This document shows positions 26,193 to 34,099 of a stretch of DNA of 34,099 bases, in pieces. Numbering within the stretch: position 1 is the stretch's first letter; each line of letters opens with the position of its first letter. A model generated the notes under the pieces. It saw only the letters and a list, made by a program, of their open reading frames with translations, was not told the origin of the DNA and searched no databases. The stretch spans positions 1 to 34,099 of the forward strand of contig CALHUY010000083.1 in NCBI GenBank assembly GCA_938039295.1, written 5' to 3'. This stretch comes from an uncultured Solobacterium sp. (GTDB lineage Bacteria; Bacillota_I; Bacilli_A; Erysipelotrichales; Erysipelotrichaceae). Both the position numbers and the translations under genes were made by a program.

Positions 26193-27889
26193 CGTTCACC
26201 TCCACCGCTCTCATATGCTACTTTTACCGTTTGTCTAGTATCTTCAATCGACTGCATCGTTTGAACACGCATGTTCTCTGTTAATTCTGTTGTCGTCTTG
26301 ATACTTGACACAAATTTCTGAATCAAATCTAAATCAGAATTTAATTCTTTCTGTTCAATACCATCAACTTTTAGTTTTGTTGCATACTGTTGAATTGTAT
26401 TACGAACCATTTCAGCTAGTTCTAATCGAACAATTTCTGCTTCTGATTCATTTGGTACAACCTCTGTTAGAAGTGTATGCAAGCTTTCATAGAATGGTTT
26501 GTATTTACCAGTATCATTTGCTTCAGTAATCTGTGTAGCAATATCTCTATAGAACTCACCAATCTCGGCATATGTTTTCGCCATACCGATATTTTCATAA
26601 TCCTCAGAAGCATGTTGAAGTACTTCTTTAAACCAAACAACCGCACTCTTTGCACGAGTTATCTGGTTATCTGCACCATTTCCGTAATCGAAGTAATACC
26701 AATAGAGTTTTCCTGCCTCAAAGCAGATATCTACATAGTTATCTGTCTTTTCAAGTTTTTCTCTATTCAAAGTAATCAACTTCTCAATTTCTTTTGCTTC
26801 CGCAACCGTAAATACCGAATCATTCATCTTATATGCTTGCATGATTTTGATATACGGTTCTTTCTTATCCTCATATCCGCTTACCTGTAAGGCAGATATG
26901 TAATCCTTAATCTTATCCGCATAGTCAGAACTTAAGTCTGCCTGGTTCATATATGATTGATAAACTGCTTCTGACTGTGACATTTCTAAGAATTTAGCAG
27001 CACCTGCCGCAATAAACATCACAACTGCAAGTACTGCTGTTAGGATAAATACTCCTAACTTCTTTTTATATTGTTTATGTAAACCTTCATCTTGATCCTG
27101 ATAGTGTTCAAGTGCATATGTCAACTCTGACGTGCTTTGATAACGTTTCGCAGGATCCTTTTCTGTACATTTGAGAATGATATCTTCCAATCCCTTTGAT
27201 AGTTTTGGATTAATCTGTCTTATTGGAACCATCTCATATGGTGGTTCACTAGGATTCTTTCCAGTTATTACGTGATATAGTGTTGCGCCTAAGCAGTATA
27301 TATCTGTTCTTGCATCAGTTTGCCCAATACCACCAAATTGCTCTGGTGCTGCATAGCCAACCGTACCAAGACATGTTGTATCTGCTAAATTTTTTTCCTT
27401 GAACTCTCTTGCGGTACCAAAGTCAATTAGCGAAATCTTACCGTCTGGTTTTAACATAACGTTAGCCGGCTTCATATCACGGTAGATAATCGGCGGTTTA
27501 CGTGTATGTAAATAACCCAATACATCACATAACTGTAGCGCCCAATTCACAACATTCTCTTGTGACTGAGCGCCGAATTCACTCAATATTTTGTCTAGAT
27601 TATTGCCTTCAATATAATCCATTACAATAATCAAACTATCATCTGTATCAATTACGTCGATGATGGATGGCAAACTCGGATGTTTTAAAACTTTTAAGAT
27701 ATCTGTCTCGCCAACTAATCCCTGTCGTACAGCCTCAAAGTTGATAACACCATCCTTACGAACCTCTTTAATTGCCCATGTTTTATTGGCTCTTTCATTT
27801 AGCGCAAGCCAAACAACACTCATTCCACCTTGCCCGATTTTACGTAGGATACGATATTTCCCCTCGAGCAATTCATTCTCTTTTAACAT
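26189..27889 (-). CDS. membrane Ser/Thr protein kinase (PknB-type kinase domain, no PASTA repeats)
   Basis: A 566-residue kinase. The Hanks-type kinase domain spans about 10-265: G-loop IGQGGMS, ATP-binding K41 (AIKEV), catalytic loop YRDMKPANVML with D138 (His of HRD replaced by Tyr), IDFG with D156, and GTVGYAAPEQF activation segment. A membrane helix follows at about 279-299. The outer part (about 300-566) is all helical, TPR-like in feel, with no PASTA repeats, so it should not sense muropeptides the way PrkC/StkP does. It starts 12 bases after the PP2C phosphatase gene (AGGGG ribosome site) and overlaps the next gene by 4 bases. The likely targets are the ETTVL threonines of the neighbours; this is inferred from context. 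Confidence 0.9.
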   Translation of the reverse strand: MLKENELLEGKYRILRKIGQGGMSVVWLALNERANKTWAIKEVRKDGVINFEAVRQGLVGETDILKVLKHPSLPSIIDVIDTDDSLIIVMDYIEGNNLDKILSEFGAQSQENVVNWALQLCDVLGYLHTRKPPIIYRDMKPANVMLKPDGKISLIDFGTAREFKEKNLADTTCLGTVGYAAPEQFGGIGQTDARTDIYCLGATLYHVITGKNPSEPPYEMVPIRQINPKLSKGLEDIILKCTEKDPAKRYQSTSELTYALEHYQDQDEGLHKQYKKKLGVFILTAVLAVVMFIAAGAAKFLEMSQSEAVYQSYMNQADLSSDYADKIKDYISALQVSGYEDKKEPYIKIMQAYKMNDSVFTVAEAKEIEKLITLNREKLEKTDNYVDICFEAGKLYWYYFDYGNGADNQITRAKSAVVWFKEVLQHASEDYENIGMAKTYAEIGEFYRDIATQITEANDTGKYKPFYESLHTLLTEVVPNESEAEIVRLELAEMVRNTIQQYATKLKVDGIEQKELNSDLDLIQKFVSSIKTTTELTENMRVQTMQSIEDTRQTVKVAYESGGGER

Positions 27890-27901
27890 ACTAATCCCCT
27901 A

Positions 27902-28672
27902 TCAAAATGTACGAATTGCCGCGCAAGTAATATTGTCCCTTTCCTGACGCTGCTTATTCAAATTGATTAACCCCTTAATATTTGCAGTCATATCTGCTGC
28001 ATTAACCATCTTTGTTGGATTTAAAGCAGCGAAAATCTCATTTTCTTTTACAACATGACGGAAGCCGTCTGTACATAACATATAAACTGCATCTTTCACC
28101 ACACTACCACTAAAGAACTGTGGATAAAGATGTGGTGTAACACCAATACCTTGTAAGAGCACTGCTCTTCTTGTATCAGCTTCTGCTTCTTCTTCCGTTA
28201 TCTTTCCATCTCTAACTTCTTTTGCCACAAGAGTCTGATCATCTGTAAGTCTTACAAGCTTATCAGTTAATTGATATGCACGTGTATCACCCACATTAAC
28301 AATGTATAAACTATCCTGTGTCAATAACATTGCAGTTAGTGTGGTTCCAATTGCAAACCCTTGTTGCTTACCAAATGCAGAAATCTTTTCATTTGAAGCA
28401 ATAATCAGATTCTCCCAATCCTCTCGAATTGTACGTTCATTGATCTTCTTTTCAGCAGTAATCAGCGGTAATCTGTTTAATACCCATTGATTAAAATCAT
28501 GTACGACGGTAGCACTTGCAAGCTCTCCCATGGAAAGTCCGCCCATACCATCACAAACAATTGCAAAGACCATCTTTCCCATAGGTGTAGAAATAACTTT
28601 AACATTATAACTATCTTGATTTGTCTTTTTTACGTTACCGATATCCGTCGCTCCAGAAACGATAAAATCCAT
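27902..28672 (-). CDS. PP2C-family Ser/Thr phosphatase (Stp/PrpC-like)
   Basis: A 256-residue PPM phosphatase with the full set of metal motifs: TNQDSY with D20, VCDGMGG with D41, VGDTRAY, CTDGFR and RDNIT near the end. No membrane segment, so it is cytoplasmic. It should reverse phosphorylation by the kinase encoded 12 bases downstream; this kinase-phosphatase pairing is common in Firmicutes. An AGGGAAG ribosome site precedes the ATG, 15 bases after the FHA gene. Confidence 0.92.
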   Translation of the reverse strand: MDFIVSGATDIGNVKKTNQDSYNVKVISTPMGKMVFAIVCDGMGGLSMGELASATVVHDFNQWVLNRLPLITAEKKINERTIREDWENLIIASNEKISAFGKQQGFAIGTTLTAMLLTQDSLYIVNVGDTRAYQLTDKLVRLTDDQTLVAKEVRDGKITEEEAEADTRRAVLLQGIGVTPHLYPQFFSGSVVKDAVYMLCTDGFRHVVKENEIFAALNPTKMVNAADMTANIKGLINLNKQRQERDNITCAAIRTF

Positions 28673-28687
28673 ATTATCTTCCCTGGC

Positions 28688-30082
28688 CTATCTTGTCTTG
28701 AATGCAAACTTCTCATTCGCTAGACGAATAACATCTCCGTCTTTAATTTCAACTTTAATGTTACTTGTAATCATTTCATCATTTACATATGTATGATTTG
28801 TAGAGTTCTTATCCACAACATAGTAATGACCATTTTCTACGATAAAATCAGCATGACTTCTACTAATTGCAGTATTATCACCGATAAAGTAATCCACGTA
28901 ACTCTTCTCTTTTCCAAGACGTAAAGACTTCTTATCGAGACGGATAATATCGTTATTCTTAACACGAATCAAGCGAGGATTAATCATCATTTCTTCCTGC
29001 ATTGCTTGACTCAGTACTGTTGTTTCTCCGTTTGCTGCACCACCACCGATTGCATGCTGTAAGTCTACTGTTTCACCATGCATATTTTGGTTAACAGCAA
29101 CAGTATTAAGGGAAGGAACACCAGAGGCTACTTCAGTTTTTGCTACTGGAGCTACCGGTGTAGCAACTGGTTCTGCTGGTTTTTCATTTGGTACCGCAAA
29201 ACTTGTAGCATGTGAAGTTGCAGGTTTATCCATACCTGGAATATCAAATGCATAATTTTCTTTGGCAGCTGGAGCTTCAGCCTTCTTTTCAGTTGGTGTA
29301 AAGAAACTGTTCTTTGTTTCTACTTCCTTTTTCTTAGGCTTGAAAATATCGAAGAAAGAACCCTTCTTTGCTGGCTTTTCTTGTTTCTCTGCTTCAACTT
29401 CCTTCACTACAGGCTGAGCAACTGTATGTTGTACAGCAGGCTCTGTAATAGATGGTTGTTCATATAGATGATCTGCCTGTCCATTTGTATGTACATCAGA
29501 TACCACCTTCTTATTGGAAACTTCTTGCTTACGTAGTGTATCAATTAACTCATCAAATGAACCTAAATTGAAATCAGCCTTTGCAAGATACTGCATAATT
29601 TCATAATAATATTGCTTATCTTCCTGTTCATCTAGTTGTACACGTAACATAATCTTTTGAAAGAAGTCATGTAAGTTTGGCTTCTCATCATTTACGACTG
29701 GAAGATACATGAACTTAGCAGTACCTTCACTTACATCACAGTAGATATATTGTGTATTGAACACAAACTCATTTAATTCAAGCAAATATTCATTTGCAGA
29801 TAATAATGTTTTTACCATGCAAGAGAATATCGTCAATAATTTTTTACGGTAAATTGGACGTTCTAGCATGTCCTCTAAAGTTACTTGTGCTGAGATATTA
29901 AATACTAACTTACGGTCTAGATTAAACTGTGAGAAAGTAATTGGAACGATACCCTCAATATTGTTGTTTTGCAACATACCTAGACCAACACGATCCAGTT
30001 CCTCCTCCTTGAGCATTTTATAGTTCAAATAGGAAGCTGATGCATCATTTTCATAAGAAATTCTACTATCTAAGTTAAACAT
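28688..30082 (-). CDS. FHA-domain protein with DUF6382-like N-terminus
   Basis: A 464-residue cytoplasmic protein. Residues 1 to ~185 look like the DUF6382 domain that often precedes FHA in Firmicutes. About 190-350 is a Lys/Pro/Ala/Thr-rich, probably disordered linker ending in GETTVLSQ (ETTVL at 353-357). About 372-464 is an FHA domain: RLGKEK, ISRSHADF (R408) and NSTNHTYVN. FHA domains bind phosphothreonine, so this protein can read the kinase signal, perhaps binding its own linker or the ETTVLTE tails of the membrane protein. I choose the ATG at 30082 because GAGAGGG lies 8 bases before it; an ATG at 30103 inside the end of the WG gene has no ribosome site. The FHA call is firm, the N-terminal family name tentative. 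Confidence 0.85.
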   Translation of the reverse strand: MFNLDSRISYENDASASYLNYKMLKEEELDRVGLGMLQNNNIEGIVPITFSQFNLDRKLVFNISAQVTLEDMLERPIYRKKLLTIFSCMVKTLLSANEYLLELNEFVFNTQYIYCDVSEGTAKFMYLPVVNDEKPNLHDFFQKIMLRVQLDEQEDKQYYYEIMQYLAKADFNLGSFDELIDTLRKQEVSNKKVVSDVHTNGQADHLYEQPSITEPAVQHTVAQPVVKEVEAEKQEKPAKKGSFFDIFKPKKKEVETKNSFFTPTEKKAEAPAAKENYAFDIPGMDKPATSHATSFAVPNEKPAEPVATPVAPVAKTEVASGVPSLNTVAVNQNMHGETVDLQHAIGGGAANGETTVLSQAMQEEMMINPRLIRVKNNDIIRLDKKSLRLGKEKSYVDYFIGDNTAISRSHADFIVENGHYYVVDKNSTNHTYVNDEMITSNIKVEIKDGDVIRLANEKFAFKTR

Positions 30083-30095
30083 ACTATCTACCCTC

Positions 30096-31436
30096 TCAAT
30101 CATGATTTAGTCTAATCAACTGTAATAACTGCCAACGACCATTGTCGTTCTTTACAAAGCCGATTCCACTTTCGGAAATTAACCTTGCATCCTCAAAGGT
30201 ACATGGAATGACAATTTTACCTGTCATATCAATATATCCCCATTTTCCATTTTTCTTAACTGCCGCAAGTCCACCACTAAATGAACTTACTTCTTCAAAA
30301 TCACCAAGATCAACTTCTTTTCCGGTAGGATCAATAAATATCCACTTCTTGCCCTTCTTAACAGCCGCAAGCGTTGTATCATTAAATCCCTTAGCATCTT
30401 CATAGACTTGATCTGATATTTGTTCGCCCTTCTTGTTTACAAGGATGTAACGAAGATCCTTTTGAACAATTAGCGAATCATTTCTGCAAGGAACACCTCG
30501 CTCATCAACAACGATGGAATCAAACTTCTCATCAGTGATTGGATTTGCTTTACTATCTAATAGTGCCCAATAGCCACCATTTTTAGTTGCTCCACCAACA
30601 CCATTTGTAATGATTGTTGCATCCTTATAGTTCTCACTAATCTTCTTATAAGAAGTCGCATCGTAATATGCCCATTTTGATCCATCATATGCCAATATGA
30701 CATTACCAATCTGTTCTTTAAATTGTGTAATTTTCTTCAAATCAGAATTAGCATCATATAAATATTCAGGAGTAAGAATTACATCACCCTTTGCATTGAT
30801 GTACATTGGTTTATCATTCTTTACAACAGCTGCCGTATCACTAAAAAACTCTTCAGCTTCTGTATACATGTTTGATATACCACTTGCATATCCACTTTGA
30901 TCGACATATGACCATGTTTCACCTTGCTTAACAGGTGCCAATTTCTGTTTATCAGAAAATGCCTTCACATCTTCAAAATTGCCAATTAGTTTGTACACAT
31001 ACTTAATCTCATCCATGATCTTATCCACTGCTTCAGACTTTAAGTTTCTCTTTTGGAAAGACTCATACAAACTAAACGCATCACCAAACTTCTTTTTCTC
31101 AATATATAGTTGTAAACCATATTCATACGCTTTTGGTTCTAATGGATAAGCAGAGATTACTTCTCTTTCGTACCATCTTTCGGCAGCACGCAAGTCATCA
31201 TTTGCTTTATATGCATCGCAAATTTCCAACTGAATATCTAATGAAGGTTTGATATCCATGGCTTCTTTATATTCTTTTACAGCCTTCTTAATCGTACCGT
31301 TTTTACTAGCTTGTCTAGCAAGTGTTATATGTTGCTCATATTCTTGCTTAGTAGTTAAATTTGTATTCACTAGCGAGTAAATACTCGCAATAGAAATAAG
31401 TACGATTCCCAAAGGTATCAATATTTCTTTCTTCAT
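30096..31436 (-). CDS. membrane-anchored TPR and WG-repeat protein
   Basis: A 446-residue protein. One N-terminal membrane helix (about 5-25) is followed by a helical, TPR-like region (about 35-165: AVKEYKEAMDIKP, DLRAAERWYE). After it come WG-type beta repeats (about 175-440) with phrases such as GKWGYIDMTGKIVIP, KWIFIDPTGKEV and YWALLDSKANPI. With a lysine-rich start before the helix, the bulk should face outside. WG repeats are thought to bind proteins or glycans; the function is unknown. It starts one base after the prepilin peptidase stop, with GGGGG in the ribosome site, and ends just before the FHA gene. It may act as an outer scaffold for the pilus-like or kinase complex. Confidence 0.8.
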   Translation of the reverse strand: MKKEILIPLGIVLISIASIYSLVNTNLTTKQEYEQHITLARQASKNGTIKKAVKEYKEAMDIKPSLDIQLEICDAYKANDDLRAAERWYEREVISAYPLEPKAYEYGLQLYIEKKKFGDAFSLYESFQKRNLKSEAVDKIMDEIKYVYKLIGNFEDVKAFSDKQKLAPVKQGETWSYVDQSGYASGISNMYTEAEEFFSDTAAVVKNDKPMYINAKGDVILTPEYLYDANSDLKKITQFKEQIGNVILAYDGSKWAYYDATSYKKISENYKDATIITNGVGGATKNGGYWALLDSKANPITDEKFDSIVVDERGVPCRNDSLIVQKDLRYILVNKKGEQISDQVYEDAKGFNDTTLAAVKKGKKWIFIDPTGKEVDLGDFEEVSSFSGGLAAVKKNGKWGYIDMTGKIVIPCTFEDARLISESGIGFVKNDNGRWQLLQLIRLNHD

Positions 31437-31437
31437 T

Positions 31438-32133
31438 CTATACCCCCATTGAAATAGCGGAAATAATTAAACCAACGAAAATAAACGGTGCTAAAGGCAA
31501 CTCACTATCACGAGTTAACTTCTTTAAAAATAGTCCAATAACAGAAACAAAGAAGATACATACCATGCCTGTTATAACCATATGGAAACTATCATTTACA
31601 CCTAAAACAATACCGATCACACTGAGTAACTTAACGTCACCCATTCCGATTGCATTCTTATTCATAAACCGACAAACTACGCCTATGAGCAAGAATGCCA
31701 ATCCAGCAATCAACATATCTATTAGGATAAACAGAAAAGATATCTCTTTTGCTGTAAAAACAGTTAATAGTACAACTATTACTTTAATACCAAGTAAAGT
31801 AATTAATGCTCGATTTGGAATAATGTGATACTTTAAATCGTAAAGAGTAATAACAAACAAAGCATTTACTAATACCATCGTATTTAAACTATCTAAAAAT
31901 GTATTCTGGTAAAACAGTAATAACATGCATGCAATTACAATATCCAAGCAGAACTTTACAGATAATAATTTAATATCAAATGAATCAGTGATTTTTGTAA
32001 TAATCTGATTCATCTTATCTTCTACATACTTCTCGTTCTCATCATACTTTTCAGATTTTGATACATACAGAAATAGGAAACATAAACCTACTGACAAAAT
32101 AATGAGGCCAATTACCTGAGTTATCATATCCAC
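31438..32133 (-). CDS. A24-family prepilin peptidase (TadV/CpaA-like)
   Basis: A 231-residue membrane aspartyl protease. The two catalytic aspartates are visible: D99 in YDLKYHIIPN and D166 in GMGDVKLL. It lacks the N-terminal cytoplasmic methyltransferase domain of full PilD enzymes; the N-terminus instead has one helix and a charged loop. Short forms are typical of Tad/Flp systems. The start is a GTG at 32133 with GGAGG nine bases upstream; an ATG two codons later (32127) is further from it. It lies two bases after the pseudopilin-like TadE gene, its likely substrate. Confidence 0.88.
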   Translation of the reverse strand: MDMITQVIGLIILSVGLCFLFLYVSKSEKYDENEKYVEDKMNQIITKITDSFDIKLLSVKFCLDIVIACMLLLFYQNTFLDSLNTMVLVNALFVITLYDLKYHIIPNRALITLLGIKVIVVLLTVFTAKEISFLFILIDMLIAGLAFLLIGVVCRFMNKNAIGMGDVKLLSVIGIVLGVNDSFHMVITGMVCIFFVSVIGLFLKKLTRDSELPLAPFIFVGLIISAISMGV

Positions 32134-32135
32134 AA

Positions 32136-32801
32136 TTATCTACCTCCCCAAATCTCTGTATAGGAAAAATGCGCACAATCTATACCCTTTTTAATTTCTA
32201 AGTTAAAAAACTTAAATATTGGCAGTTCGATTGTATACTTTACAACAATTGCCACCTGTCCATTAGCGGTAGGGGTATCACCGTTATACATAATATTCGT
32301 GTCACTTGTATCCATATTTTTTATATGATACATCGACATAAATGTATTCGCATCCATCTGACTCGTCTTCAAATTCAATTTGATTAATTGTAGCGCAATA
32401 ACATCGCTAACCTTATTTGCTATCGATGTAGAGACACTATCATTTTTTAAACTACTTAATAAATCTGCAGCTTGTCCAGTCAATTTCCCAATAGTGGTTC
32501 CAGGGAAATATCCTGAGATTTGTTCTAAAGTGCTAATCACCATGTCATTCGCCAATGCGTTTGCAACTTTTGAACTAATTCCCGAGCCATCAGCTTTAAC
32601 ATTTCCCGGCACACCAGACGCATATAAAATATGTGAATATTCCGATATTTCTTTGGCAGATATATCCGAAGCAATCGCTACTCTTTCCTGCGTATATGCC
32701 AAACGAATAACAGAAAGGATAGCATATACTGATAGCATAAAAATCATAAGCGAAATACTTGCCTCAATAATTACTGTACCTCTTCTATTTTCTTTTTTCA
32801 T
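32136..32801 (-). CDS. TadE-like pseudopilin
   Basis: A 221-residue protein with a type IV prepilin signal: a basic leader MKKENRRG, cleavage expected after G8, then TVIIEASISLMIF with Glu at mature position 5 (E13) at the start of a long hydrophobic helix. The rest is a soluble domain with no known catalytic motif. TadE/TadF-type pseudopilins have this RRG-x4-E arrangement and help assemble Tad pili. The prepilin peptidase gene follows after two bases. The ribosome site is AAAGGA about 12 bases upstream, a slightly long spacing. No Flp major pilin, CpaF ATPase or TadB/C platform gene is in the window. Confidence 0.75.
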   Translation of the reverse strand: MKKENRRGTVIIEASISLMIFMLSVYAILSVIRLAYTQERVAIASDISAKEISEYSHILYASGVPGNVKADGSGISSKVANALANDMVISTLEQISGYFPGTTIGKLTGQAADLLSSLKNDSVSTSIANKVSDVIALQLIKLNLKTSQMDANTFMSMYHIKNMDTSDTNIMYNGDTPTANGQVAIVVKYTIELPIFKFFNLEIKKGIDCAHFSYTEIWGGR

Positions 32802-32837
32802 CGTGCTGCCATCCTTTCTGTTAATAAAAATGATTAT

Positions 32838-33548
32838 TTAGTCATTTACTACTTTAAGCCCTAGACTATTCGCTACTTCTTCTGCCTTTGATCCTTTAGG
32901 TGTATGGATCTCTACATCTGGATTACAGTTTTTTACAAAATAGAATAAGTCTGTAATTTCTGTTACACTTGCTGGAATTGTAATGGATTTAATTGACTCT
33001 GTACCCCAGAATACTAATGTTCCAATACTCTTTGTGCCTTCTGGGAAAGTTACTTCTTCAAGAGAACTACATCCATTGAAGATATCATCTTCTACTGTTT
33101 CTATTGACTTACCTAAGTGTACATACTTTAGAGCACCATCAATCGCAAATGCAGTTTTTGCAAGATAACGTACTGTATCTGGTAGAACGATTGCCTCACA
33201 GTACTTTAGGTTTGCTAGACCACGTTCTCCAATTGCGATAACAGGTTTTCCTTTAATTTCCTTTGGTACACGAACAACCTTATCATTAGAAGTACAACTA
33301 TAGATAACATAACCTTCTTGCCATTCATCATATGAGAAGTACTTTTCATCTGTCTCTGGGAAGTCTTTGAAGTTCTTCTCTGTTACTTCAGAGTTGTTTG
33401 TTGTAGTTGTTGTGTTGTTTTCTGTTTCCTTTGTTTCGTTTGTAGATGTACTTGTTGTAGTGTCTTGTTTTGGTTCTTTAGGTCCACAACCTACTAAACC
33501 TGATAAGAGTACTGCTACACATAAGCCTGATAATAATTTTTTGTTCAT
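32838..33548 (-). CDS. BspA-type leucine-rich-repeat lipoprotein
   Basis: A 236-residue lipoprotein with lipobox LVGC and lipidated C21, then a Thr/Asn/Glu-rich low-complexity linker (about 28-58). The C-terminal ~150 residues hold BspA-like LRR_5 repeats (CEAIVLPDTVRYL, LKYVHLGKSIETV, LEEVTFPEGTKSI, IKSITIPASVTEI) and end in EIHTPKGSKAEEVANSLG. Such proteins are often adhesins or protein-binding scaffolds. A close tandem paralogue lies immediately upstream (9-base gap), and the TadE-like gene begins 36 bases after the stop with no visible terminator, so it probably belongs to the same operon. AAGGAG ribosome site. Confidence 0.85.
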   Translation of the reverse strand: MNKKLLSGLCVAVLLSGLVGCGPKEPKQDTTTSTSTNETKETENNTTTTTNNSEVTEKNFKDFPETDEKYFSYDEWQEGYVIYSCTSNDKVVRVPKEIKGKPVIAIGERGLANLKYCEAIVLPDTVRYLAKTAFAIDGALKYVHLGKSIETVEDDIFNGCSSLEEVTFPEGTKSIGTLVFWGTESIKSITIPASVTEITDLFYFVKNCNPDVEIHTPKGSKAEEVANSLGLKVVND

Positions 33549-33557
33549 TATTTCTCC

Positions 33558-34099
33558 TTAATCATTAACTACTTTAAGTCCCATTGTTTTAGCTACTTCT
33601 TCTGCTTTTGATCCTTTAGGTGTATGAATTTCTACATTCTTATTTGAATTTTCCGGGAAGTAGAATAAGTCTGTTATTTCAGTTACACTTTCAGGTATTG
33701 TGATCGATTTGATTGATGGTGTGTCTGAAAATACCAATTCACCAATTGATTTTGTTCCTTCCGGAAATACAACAGACTCTAGAGAACTTGCTCCTAAAAA
33801 TGCGTGATCATCTACAGTTTCTAAAGATGTTCCTAAATAAATGTACTTCAATGCTTTATCTCGACCAAAAGATGACTCTCCAACATATCTTACTGTATCT
33901 GGTAAGACGATTGCCTCACATTTTTCAAGATTTGCCATACCACGCTGTGCAATCGCTATAACAGGTTTACCTTTAATTTCCTTTGGTACACGAACAACCT
34001 TGTCATCAGAAGTACAACTATAGATAGCATAACCTTCTTGCCACTCTTCATATGTGAAGTACTTTTCATCTGTCTCTGGGAAGTCTTTAAAATTCTTCT
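33558..34099 (-). CDS. BspA-type leucine-rich-repeat protein, 5' end beyond window
   Basis: The frame is open from the stop at 33558 to the window edge, at least 180 codons, so an ATG at 33938 is only internal. The visible part matches the downstream paralogue almost residue for residue: NFKDFPETDEKYF, EEWQEGY, the LRR_5 repeats, and the same TPKGSKAEEVA...LGLKVVND end. By analogy the missing N-terminus should be a lipoprotein signal with a Thr-rich linker. It is the first visible gene of the long minus-strand cluster. LRR loops differ from the paralogue (GESSFGRDKA versus AKTAFAIDGA), hinting at diverged binding surfaces. Confidence 0.85.
   Translation of the reverse strand, partial: KNFKDFPETDEKYFTYEEWQEGYAIYSCTSDDKVVRVPKEIKGKPVIAIAQRGMANLEKCEAIVLPDTVRYVGESSFGRDKALKYIYLGTSLETVDDHAFLGASSLESVVFPEGTKSIGELVFSDTPSIKSITIPESVTEITDLFYFPENSNKNVEIHTPKGSKAEEVAKTMGLKVVND

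Larger units (their letters stand above)
32838..34099 (-). repeat. tandem gene duplication, constant 720-bp offset
   Basis: Positions 32838-33379 and 33558-34099 align without gaps at an offset of 720 bases over the visible overlap, including both stop codons and the NFKDFPETDEKYF region. DNA similarity is high, especially at the ends. Confidence 0.8.

Noticed and set aside
30083..30103. upstream ATG for the FHA protein inside the WG gene
   Set aside because: No ribosome site before it, whereas GAGAGGG is 8 bases before the ATG at 30082.
32380..32841. 153-codon plus-strand open frame opposite the TadE-like gene
   Set aside because: The minus-strand gene has a prepilin motif, a ribosome site and operon context; the plus-strand frame has none of these.

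Overview
The window is low-GC Gram-positive (Firmicutes-type) DNA: strong AGGAGG-like ribosome sites, A/T-rich codon use, lipobox lipoproteins, hairpin/T-run terminators and choline-binding-type cell-wall repeats. The gene set (C39-like choline-binding protein, GNAT-MsrA-nucleoside kinase fusion, C69 dipeptidase, Tad-like genes with an FHA/kinase module) would suit an Erysipelotrichaceae/Solobacterium-like host. That placement is inference; there is no rRNA or other taxonomic marker. No tRNA, rRNA, CRISPR array or complete mobile element was seen.

Layout. (1) 1-3546, plus strand: a decayed choline-binding-repeat remnant, then two secreted repeat proteins. The first ends in a C39-like papain-fold peptidase domain; the second is repeats only. 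Each is followed by a clear terminator. (2) 3555-4726, minus strand: a small lipoprotein, a GtrA-family membrane protein, and just upstream the 3' remnant of a polytopic membrane glycosyltransferase-like gene broken by two TAG codons. (3) 4729-8363, minus: a two-gene heterodimeric ABC exporter of BmrCD/LmrCD type with one degenerate ATP site. (4) 8442-11102, minus: an unusual single-chain fusion of GNAT acetyltransferase, MsrA and a TGS/uridine-kinase-like nucleoside kinase. (5) 11188-14801, minus: a TroABCD-like Mn/Zn/Fe ABC importer whose promoter carries two matching palindromes, one containing a perfect TTGACA -35 box; the last permease has a winged-helix-like tail. (6) 14935-21433: tex; a divergent SPFH (band 7) gene with a small membrane protein; a DUF1294-HAD phosphatase pair; and a C69 dipeptidase.

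(7) 21528-34099, minus strand throughout, running off the right edge: a roughly 12.5-kb, tightly packed and probably co-transcribed cluster. In transcription order it holds two tandem BspA-type leucine-rich lipoproteins (the first cut by the window edge), a TadE-like pseudopilin with a type IV prepilin motif, a short A24 prepilin peptidase, a membrane-anchored TPR/WG-repeat protein, a DUF6382-like FHA protein, a PP2C phosphatase, a membrane Ser/Thr kinase without PASTA domains, a small membrane protein with two ETTVLTE motifs, and a 1398-residue Ig-like surface protein with a C-terminal membrane anchor.

The cluster is the best candidate for a poorly described system. Kinase, phosphatase and FHA reader are encoded beside Tad-type pilus-processing genes and a giant surface protein. 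The recurring Thr motif (twice in the small membrane protein, once in the FHA protein) looks like a phospho-switch that could tie the FHA protein to the membrane. The missing Tad motor genes (CpaF/TadA, TadB, TadC, Flp) may lie beyond position 34099.
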